The notes below the pieces were generated by a model. That model was not told where the DNA came from. It did no database searches and saw only the letters and a list, made by a program, of their open reading frames with translations. Shown one piece after another: positions 6,604 to 12,068 of a DNA stretch of 13,013 nt (positions are counted from its first letter, which is position 1; each line of letters begins with the position of its first letter). A program made the translations under genes and the position numbers. The DNA is taken from assembly GCA_030638935.1 (NCBI GenBank), contig DAOWDR010000423.1:1-13013 (forward strand), written 5' to 3'. Source of the stretch: Desulfobacteraceae bacterium (GTDB lineage Bacteria; Desulfobacterota; Desulfobacteria; Desulfobacterales; Desulfobacteraceae).

Positions 6604-6615
6604 ACACAAATGTGT
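6604..6615. promoter_or_regulatory. ACAC-N4-GTGT inverted repeat, candidate activator site (copy 2)
   Basis: ACACAAATGTGT lies between the divergent protease gene and the sigma-54 activator gene, 58 bases before the activator ATG. It matches the element at 3803-3814 in both half-sites and in spacing. Autoregulation by the downstream activator is a plausible reading. Confidence 0.4.
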
Positions 6616-6641
6616 CAATAAGAGTTCGAAGAATAAAAATT

Positions 6642-6657
6642 TGTCAACCCGTTGATA
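6642..6657. promoter_or_regulatory. Inverted repeat just before the activator start
   Basis: TGTCAAC and GTTGATA form 7-base arms with six matching positions around CC. The repeat ends 15 bases before the ATG at 6673 and abuts the likely ribosome site, so a protein bound there, or an RNA hairpin, could limit expression. Confidence 0.3.
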
Positions 6658-6672
6658 TTGGAACCATTTGCA

Positions 6673-8058
6673 ATGAAAAATTTTACCCATTCCCTTCTGG
6701 ACCGGGACAACCTCAACCTTGTCCTGGACAACCTCAAATTAGGTGTTATTGCCCATACCCCTGAACGTATCATCACGGTTTTTAATAAGGAAGCCGAAAA
6801 AATCACCGGTTATAAAAAAGAAGAGGTGATCGGAAAAGACTGCCATATTGTTTTCCAGGCCCCCTTTTGCGGGTCCAAATGTTCTTTTTGCGAAAAAACC
6901 CCTGATCTAATGTCTGAAACCAAAGAATACCCGGTCACCACCATCACCAAAACCGGTGAAACCCGTCACCTGGACATGACGGTATCTGCCATCCTAGATA
7001 ATGCAGGCATACTTAAAGGGGTAATTGCCTCTTTCAAGGATATGACCGATTCCATCCAAACCTCACTTCGGGCTGAAAACCTGTCCAATTTTGCCGGAAT
7101 CATCGGCAAGGACAAGAGCATGCAGGATATTTTCCGACAGATCAGGGATGTAGCCCTGTACAATTACCCGGTCCATGTGTCCGGAGATACCGGAACCGGT
7201 AAGGAGAGGGTGGCCTATGCCATCCATGACATTTCCTCCTACGGCACCGGGGCCTTTGTGCCGGTAAACTGCGGTGCCATCCCCGAAGGAATAGTGGAAA
7301 GCGAATTATTCGGCCATGTTAAAGGCGCATTCTCCGGCGCAGTAAAGGAAAGAAAGGGAAGGTTTGAACTGGCCCACAAGGGTACCCTTTTTCTGGATGA
7401 GGTGGCTGAACTTCCATTAAAAACCCAGGTCAAGATCCTAAGGTTCCTCCAGGAAGGCTCCTTTGAAAAAGTTGGTGGGGAGAAAAAAGTATCCGTGGAT
7501 GTACGGATTATCAGTGCCACAAACAAAAACCTCAAAGAGGAGGTGAAGAACGGCCGGTTCAGGGAAGACCTGTACTATCGGCTCAATGTCATCCCCATTC
7601 ACCTGCCCCCCCTGCGAAAACGCCAAAGTGACATACCCCTTCTGGCCACCCATTTTCTTGCGGAAGCAGAGCAGGAAAGCGGGAACAAGGTTCCGGCTCT
7701 TGCCCCGGAAACCCTCGATTTTATGATGGATTATAAATGGCCTGGCAATGTCAGGGAATTAAAAAATGTGATCCAATTTTCCGTGGTCCGGTCCAGGAGT
7801 GACAAAATTCTGCCCACAGACCTGCCCATGGATCTCACCGGAGATATCCGGATACCCCTGAGCCCTCCGCCCTCCCCTGACCTGGCAGAGATCCCCCTGG
7901 CCCGGGGCAAGCTGACCATTGAATTGGTAAAAACCGCCCTGACAAAAACCGGAGGCAACAAATCAAAGGCAGCCCGGGTGCTGGGAGTGGGTCGGGCCAC
8001 CCTTTACCGGTTTCTGGCCCAGAACGAGACGGTTAAAGACTATGCCAGCCACATTTAA
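6673..8058 (+). CDS. Sigma-54-dependent transcriptional activator (PAS, AAA+, Fis-type HTH)
   Basis: The protein is 461 residues and resembles NtrC-type activators without a receiver domain. A PAS domain spans about residues 13-125 and holds four cysteines (C57, C66, C70, C73) that could bind a metal, an Fe-S cluster or form a redox switch. The AAA+ domain (about 141-375) has Walker A GDTGTGKE (171-178), the sigma-54 contact loop GAFSGA (218-223) in place of GAFTGA, Walker B GTLFLDEV (237-244) and the FREDLYYRLNV arginine region (297-306). A proline-rich linker (395-402) leads to a Fis-type helix-turn-helix (428-450). It should hydrolyse ATP to open sigma-54 promoter complexes in response to a signal sensed by PAS. 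I start at ATG 6673 (GGAA nine bases upstream) rather than the TTG at 6652. Candidate targets are the sigma-54-like elements at 3891 and 4687. Confidence 0.93.
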   Translation: MKNFTHSLLDRDNLNLVLDNLKLGVIAHTPERIITVFNKEAEKITGYKKEEVIGKDCHIVFQAPFCGSKCSFCEKTPDLMSETKEYPVTTITKTGETRHLDMTVSAILDNAGILKGVIASFKDMTDSIQTSLRAENLSNFAGIIGKDKSMQDIFRQIRDVALYNYPVHVSGDTGTGKERVAYAIHDISSYGTGAFVPVNCGAIPEGIVESELFGHVKGAFSGAVKERKGRFELAHKGTLFLDEVAELPLKTQVKILRFLQEGSFEKVGGEKKVSVDVRIISATNKNLKEEVKNGRFREDLYYRLNVIPIHLPPLRKRQSDIPLLATHFLAEAEQESGNKVPALAPETLDFMMDYKWPGNVRELKNVIQFSVVRSRSDKILPTDLPMDLTGDIRIPLSPPPSPDLAEIPLARGKLTIELVKTALTKTGGNKSKAARVLGVGRATLYRFLAQNETVKDYASHI

Positions 8059-8171
8059 TAGACCCAAAACCAGGTGAACTTCAAATTTCATATTTTCTCA
8101 ATTTCATTATTATTTAGCATTTAATATAAAAAGCAATGCAACTTTTCCCCCGTCAAGGAAAAATCAAAACA

Positions 8172-8193
8172 GTTTAGTCTGAACAAAAAACTG
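8172..8193. repeat. Inverted repeats upstream of the cysteine operon
   Basis: GTTTAGTCTGAAC (8172-8184) is a near-palindrome, with ten of thirteen positions symmetric. It overlaps a second pair, CAGTTT (8170-8175) with AAACTG (8188-8193). The half GTTTAGTC resembles GTTTAATC at 8247-8254 at the promoter. It could be an upstream operator. Confidence 0.25.
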
Positions 8194-8220
8194 ACAGCAA
8201 AGGCAGAAGGGATTTGCACG

Positions 8221-8249
8221 TTGACAGCCCCCACTTTGTGGTATATGTT
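8221..8249 (+). promoter_or_regulatory. Sigma-70 promoter of the two-CW/cysE/cysK operon
   Basis: A perfect -35 TTGACA (8221-8226) is followed after 17 bases by TATGTT (8244-8249); TATATG at 8242-8247 is the alternative, with a 15-base spacer. The start would be near 8256, giving a leader of about 30 bases before the ATG at 8287. The spacer contains CCAC-TTT-GTGG. Confidence 0.6.
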
Positions 8250-8265
8250 TAATCAATATTTAAAC
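8247..8265. promoter_or_regulatory. Operator-like inverted repeat over the -10 and start site
   Basis: GTTTAA and TTAAAC form perfect 6-base arms around 7 bases (TCAATAT). The repeat overlaps the -10 element and the predicted start, where a bound repressor would block transcription. The HTH protein encoded immediately downstream is the obvious candidate to bind it. Confidence 0.4.
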
Positions 8266-8286
8266 TAATAATTAAAAAGAGCAAAC

Positions 8287-8691
8287 ATGCACAGCAATAA
8301 CTTCAAAGAAATCAGATCACGACTTGCCAAAACCCAGAAAGAACTGGCCCAGCTTCTCGGTATTTCCATAAAGGCAATCCACAGTTATGAACAGGGCTGG
8401 CGCAAGATTCCCCATCACGTTGAACGCCAGCTCCTTTTTCTGGTTTCCCGGGTTATAAACGGAGACAAACCCAATATAAAATGCTGGGAGGTCCAAAAAT
8501 GCCCGGAAAACAAACTGACAAAATGCCCGGCCTGGGAATTTAATTCAGGAGATTTGTGCTGGTTTATCAACGGAACCAAATGCAGTGGTAAAGCCCATAA
8601 ATCATGGGACAATAAAATGGAAGAATGCAGGAAGTGTAATGTTTTTATAAAATTTTTTGAAAATGAGAAAGGGATACTAACCAATGGATGA
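8287..8691 (+). CDS. HTH (XRE-like) regulator with C-terminal two-CW cysteine-rich domain
   Basis: The protein is 134 residues. Residues 6-55 form a Cro/XRE-like helix-turn-helix (TQKELAQLLGISIKAIHSYE). Residues 64-121 hold seven cysteines: C66 and C91 in CW pairs, then C72, C80, C99, C114 and C117. This is the two-CW arrangement seen fused to sensory or DNA-binding modules in Desulfobacterota. The cysteines probably bind a metal or Fe-S cluster, making the protein a candidate redox, metal or sulfur-responsive regulator; the ligand is not known. Its end overlaps the cysE start by eight bases, so the two are translationally coupled and it most likely controls cysteine synthesis, perhaps through the inverted repeat at 8247-8265. 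The ribosome site is weak (AAAAAGAG). Confidence 0.85.
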   Translation: MHSNNFKEIRSRLAKTQKELAQLLGISIKAIHSYEQGWRKIPHHVERQLLFLVSRVINGDKPNIKCWEVQKCPENKLTKCPAWEFNSGDLCWFINGTKCSGKAHKSWDNKMEECRKCNVFIKFFENEKGILTNG

Positions 8692-9673
8692 ATTTATAAT
8701 GAACAACCTAGCTTGCCACACAGAGCGGGAAGCCATCTCCGAACATAGGCAGGAACTTCCAAAGGTAATTGACCAGATCATGGCTTCCATGGCAGATGAC
8801 ACCTGTTTTGCCCACATCGGAGATGAACCCATCCATTTTACCACATCGGTGAAGGAAATGATCGACAAATTCAGGGAGATCCTTTTTCCAGGCTACTTTG
8901 CCAGGGAAAAAATAGATGCGGCCAACCTCCTTTATAATACAGGCCAGGCAGTGTCCCAGCTCTATGATATCCTCTCTGAACAGATCATCCATGTCCTGCG
9001 CCATGACTGCCTCCGGTATGAACTGCGATGTGCGGAATGCGAACCCCGGGGCAATGACGTGGCCCTGGAAATAATCCAAGCCATCCCAAACCTGCGCCGT
9101 GCCCTTGCCCAGGACGTCAAAGGGGCATATGATGGTGATCCTGCTGCAAAGAGCCATGATGAAGTTATTTTTTCCTACCCCGGCCTCTATGCCATAACTG
9201 TTTACCGAATTGCAAACCTTCTGTACAAACAAAAGATCCCCCAACTGCCCAGGATCATGTCGGAACATGCCCACAGTCTTACGGGTATTGATATTCACCC
9301 CGGGGCAACCATTGGCAATAAATTTGTAATTGACCACGGCACTGGTGTTGTGGTGGGGGAGACCTCGGTAATTGGCAACAATGTCCGGATTTACCAGAAT
9401 GTAACCATTGGCGCCCTGTCCCTGCCGCCCAACGCAGGCGAAAAACTCAGGGACGCCAAACGCCACCCCACAATTGAAGATGATGTCATCATTTACTCCG
9501 GCGCCACCATCCTGGGGGGAGACACTGTCATAGGCGCCCGGTCTGTGGTGGGGGGCAATGTCTGGCTGACAAACTCGGTGCCTGACGATACCAAGGTATT
9601 TATGGAATCCCCCCACCTCATCTATAAAAACCAGGAAAAAGAAAAGGAATCCCTCCATGAAAATCCTGCCTGA
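8684..9673 (+). CDS. cysE: Serine O-acetyltransferase
   Basis: The protein is 329 residues, longer than E. coli CysE (273) because of a helical N-terminal region of about 160 residues. The C-terminal part is a left-handed beta-helix of hexapeptide repeats (about 200-305). IDIHPGATIG and VIDHGTGVVVGET (215-227) match the CysE active site: D203 and H218 have the same 15-residue spacing as the catalytic Asp143 and His158 of E. coli. It makes O-acetylserine from serine and acetyl-CoA in the cytoplasm, feeding CysK encoded directly downstream. The start is ATG 8684, nine bases after GAAAGGGA (8667-8674), inside the preceding regulator gene. The protein ends in ESLHENPA and lacks the C-terminal Ile that CysE usually inserts into CysK, so a classical cysteine synthase complex may not form. 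Confidence 0.95.
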   Translation: MDEFIMNNLACHTEREAISEHRQELPKVIDQIMASMADDTCFAHIGDEPIHFTTSVKEMIDKFREILFPGYFAREKIDAANLLYNTGQAVSQLYDILSEQIIHVLRHDCLRYELRCAECEPRGNDVALEIIQAIPNLRRALAQDVKGAYDGDPAAKSHDEVIFSYPGLYAITVYRIANLLYKQKIPQLPRIMSEHAHSLTGIDIHPGATIGNKFVIDHGTGVVVGETSVIGNNVRIYQNVTIGALSLPPNAGEKLRDAKRHPTIEDDVIIYSGATILGGDTVIGARSVVGGNVWLTNSVPDDTKVFMESPHLIYKNQEKEKESLHENPA

Positions 9674-10574
9674 TATCACTAAAACCTGCGGCAACACCCC
9701 CCTGGTCTTTCTTGAGAAAGCATCCAGGGAATCCGGGGCAAACATCTATGGCAAGCTGGAATTTTTTAATCCCATGTCCAGCGTCAAGGACCGCATCGGA
9801 CTTGCCATGATCCAAGACGGCTTCAAAACCGGAAAAATCAACAACAATACCACTATTGTGGAACCAACCTCTGGTAATACAGGTATTGCCCTGGCCTTTG
9901 TTTCAAGGGTGAAGAACCTGAAACTTATACTGACCATGCCCGAAACCATGAGTGTGGAACGCCAGCAATTGCTCAGGCACCTGGGGGCACAGCTGGTATT
10001 AACACCGGGTCCGGAAGGAATGAAAGGAGCCATTGCCCAAGCCCAAAAAATTGTAGAGACCACTGCCGATGCCTTTATGCCGGATCAGTTTTCCAACCCG
10101 GCAAACCCGGAAATCCATCGTCAAACAACAGGACCGGAAATATGGGAGGCCACCCAGGGCAAAATTGATATATTTGTGGCTGGCGTGGGTACCGGAGGCA
10201 CCATAACCGGTGTCTCGGAAATCCTGAAACAAAAAAATCCAAACCTTTTGTCCGTTGCCGTGGAACCGGCTGATTCACCGGTCATTTCCGGCGGTTCCCC
10301 CGGCCCCCACAAGATCCAGGGAATTGGGGCGGGATTTATCCCGGCCAATTTAAATACGGCAATCATTGACCAGATTGTCCTGGTTGAATCAGAGGATGCC
10401 TTGGCTGGCTCAAAACAATTGGCAAAGGATAACGGTATCCTCTGCGGGATTTCTTCGGGTGCTGCCTTTTATGCAGCCAGAAAAGTTGCAAAGGATAATC
10501 CCGGTAAAACCATTGTCTTTGTTGTTTGCGATACAGGAGAACGGTATATCAGCACCGACCTGTTTGCCATCTGA
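9657..10574 (+). CDS. cysK: Cysteine synthase (O-acetylserine sulfhydrylase)
   Basis: This 305-residue fold-type II PLP enzyme shows all family marks. K44 in NPMSSVKDRIG is the PLP Schiff-base lysine, TSGNTG (71-76) binds the substrate carboxylate, GVGTGGT (176-182) binds the PLP phosphate, and SSGAA (267-271) lies near the PLP ring nitrogen. It converts O-acetylserine and sulfide to cysteine, a natural sulfide sink in a sulfate reducer. The ATG is seven bases after AAAGGAA (9643-9649), and the gene overlaps the end of cysE by 17 bases, so the two are translationally coupled. The length is close to CysK/CysM proteins, and the choice between these subtypes is not fully certain; direct linkage to cysE favours CysK. 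Confidence 0.95.
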   Translation: MKILPDITKTCGNTPLVFLEKASRESGANIYGKLEFFNPMSSVKDRIGLAMIQDGFKTGKINNNTTIVEPTSGNTGIALAFVSRVKNLKLILTMPETMSVERQQLLRHLGAQLVLTPGPEGMKGAIAQAQKIVETTADAFMPDQFSNPANPEIHRQTTGPEIWEATQGKIDIFVAGVGTGGTITGVSEILKQKNPNLLSVAVEPADSPVISGGSPGPHKIQGIGAGFIPANLNTAIIDQIVLVESEDALAGSKQLAKDNGILCGISSGAAFYAARKVAKDNPGKTIVFVVCDTGERYISTDLFAI

Positions 10575-10576
10575 TT

Positions 10577-10618
10577 TGCCTAGGGATTAACGGAGATTTT
10601 TTTAATTCACCATAGGCA
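10577..10618. terminator. Imperfect long hairpin filling the cysK-hdrB convergent gap
   Basis: TGCCTA (10577-10582) pairs with TAGGCA (10613-10618), then GG with CC, and ATTAA (10586-10590) with TTAAT (10602-10606), around an 11-base loop. The structure occupies almost the whole gap between the two convergent stop codons. The T run lies in the loop instead of after the stem, so it is not a standard terminator, but it could slow or stop both transcripts. Confidence 0.35.
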
Positions 10619-11470
10619 TCATGATTTCAGCAATTTTCTTTCCTTTAACAGAGGAATGGGATCAACAATATGCTTGGGAAACCATTTTTTCTGGTTTTCA
10701 GCTCCCAGGGCCATGGACAGCAATTCTGAAAAATGGAAGGCTGGAATGGGATTTTTAATGGCACACCGGATCTCAAGATTGAGGTGGCACATGGCACAGG
10801 CTGTGACCAGGCACTCGGCTCCTGCATCCATGGCCCGGGAAATAATCCGGGTAACCACTTTTTCCGAAAGTTTTGGCTTGGCAACGGACAGATAGGTACC
10901 ACAACACTGGGTCTCATACCCATAGGAGATCACATCTGCTCCCAGACCGGACAGGGCATCCTCCATTAGTCCATAATGGGAAGGTTCCCGTCTTAAATCC
11001 GGGGGCATGGACAGCATACACCCATAGTATGGGGCAACCTTGATCCCTTTCAGCTGTTTTTCAGGATCTGCTATATAATCCTTGAGTTGGATCCGTTTGA
11101 ATAGTTCGAAAAAATGAATGATTTCAAGATCCGGATCAAAGGGTCTTCCCCAGTCCTCTTCATATTTTTTCTGCAGATCTGCATCATTTTTCAATTTCAG
11201 GTGGGATTGTTTTAAACGGATCAGACAGCTGGGACAGGCAATGAGCAGGGGTTGCCCCTTGGGAACAAGGGAAAGGTTTCGAAGGGGAAGATTGTGGGCC
11301 ACCCCATGGTTTATACTATGAGCGGACGAGGAGCCACAACAATTCCAATCATCAAGTTCTGCGAGTTCAATATCCACCATGTCGCAAAATTTCAATAATG
11401 ACAATGTATTTTCATGACCGGATGCCTTGAGAGAACATCCGGGAAAAAAGGAATAGGTTGTCTTTCCCAT
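10619..11470 (-). CDS. hdrB: Heterodisulfide reductase subunit B-like protein (HdrB, two CCG domains)
   Basis: The protein is 283 residues, close to archaeal HdrB (about 290). Two CCG domains are present. The first has C12 in PGCSL, C44-C45 in NCCGSS and C79-x2-C82 in CPSC. The second has C151 in YYGCML, C189-C190 in QCCGTY and C225-x2-C228 in CAMC. These are the ligands of the two noncubane [4Fe-4S] clusters that cleave disulfides in methanogen HdrB. In sulfate reducers HdrB-like proteins are soluble thiol/disulfide oxidoreductases working with HdrC, often with HdrA, to exchange electrons with ferredoxin or NADH; the disulfide used here is unknown. It follows hdrC after 64 A/T-rich bases, with GGAT nine bases upstream of its ATG. 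No hdrA is visible in the window. Confidence 0.9.
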   Translation of the reverse strand: MGKTTYSFFPGCSLKASGHENTLSLLKFCDMVDIELAELDDWNCCGSSSAHSINHGVAHNLPLRNLSLVPKGQPLLIACPSCLIRLKQSHLKLKNDADLQKKYEEDWGRPFDPDLEIIHFFELFKRIQLKDYIADPEKQLKGIKVAPYYGCMLSMPPDLRREPSHYGLMEDALSGLGADVISYGYETQCCGTYLSVAKPKLSEKVVTRIISRAMDAGAECLVTACAMCHLNLEIRCAIKNPIPAFHFSELLSMALGAENQKKWFPKHIVDPIPLLKERKLLKS

Positions 11471-11534
11471 GGCAAAGATCCGTATATAAAATGATTTATC
11501 GGTTAATAACTACTACCAGGTATTTATTTGTAAT

Positions 11535-12068
11535 TTATTTTTTAAATATCTTTACAAGGGCTTTTTTGTCCTTGATTTTGGAAGGGGTTAGATCCAGTTT
11601 TCGTTTTCTTAGCATTTTCAGGCCCACTCCCATATCACTTAAAAAATCCCGTTTCTTTAGCTTATAACGCATCATAATCTCAAGTTTGTGGGTCCGGCCA
11701 TATTTTTCAACGGTTTTCAAAACCTCGTTATGAAAATTTAAAATGTCCGGTTCCCCGATCTTTACCCCCTGGGCCAATGCTTTTTCCCTAAGCCCGTCCA
11801 TGACCGAAGGGATGTCAATTGCCATGGGGCAAAAGCTGCAACAGGTGTTGCAGCCCACGCAAACCCAAATGGTGGAAGACTCCAAAGCCTTTTTTTCCAA
11901 TCCCATCTGGACCAGTCGCAAAAGAACGTTGGGAGGATAATCCATACCCTCCACAAAGGGGCAGGCGTTACTGCAGGTTCGGCAATGGAGACAGGCATTA
12001 AAATTAATACCCGACCTCTTTTGGATATCCCTTGCCAGATCTCCATGGCCTTTTTTCAATTGGATCAT
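11535..12068 (-). CDS. hdrC: Heterodisulfide reductase subunit C-like 4Fe-4S protein (HdrC)
   Basis: The protein is 177 residues, within the usual HdrC length. It has two cluster motifs, C26/C29/C32/C36 and C70/C73/C76/C80 (CxxCxxCxxxCP), with an extra C77 beside the second. It is a soluble iron-sulfur protein expected to pass electrons between HdrA or another donor and the catalytic HdrB encoded next. I start at ATG 12068 because its first bases overlap the desulfurase stop as ATGA, a classical translational-coupling overlap; the longer TTG start at 12089 is unnecessary. The lysine-rich C-terminal tail (about 135-177) is noticeably basic. Coupling to a cysteine desulfurase is unusual for HdrC and suggests a link to sulfur handling or Fe-S maturation, by inference. 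Confidence 0.9.
   Translation of the reverse strand: MIQLKKGHGDLARDIQKRSGINFNACLHCRTCSNACPFVEGMDYPPNVLLRLVQMGLEKKALESSTIWVCVGCNTCCSFCPMAIDIPSVMDGLREKALAQGVKIGEPDILNFHNEVLKTVEKYGRTHKLEIMMRYKLKKRDFLSDMGVGLKMLRKRKLDLTPSKIKDKKALVKIFKK

Noticed and set aside
6652..6672. TTG at 6652 as the start of the sigma-54 activator
   Set aside because: It overlaps an inverted repeat and has no ribosome site; the ATG at 6673 has GGAA nine bases upstream.
8708..9745. 345-residue open frame on the minus strand opposite cysE
   Set aside because: It is antisense to a clear serine acetyltransferase, has no recognisable motifs, and its length follows from the codon composition of the real gene.
11471..11534. A/T-rich gap between hdrC and hdrB as a terminator or a new promoter
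   Set aside because: A weak TTGTAA/TTACAA repeat spans the hdrC stop, but there is no T run on the minus strand and no convincing promoter pair, so the genes are treated as one operon.
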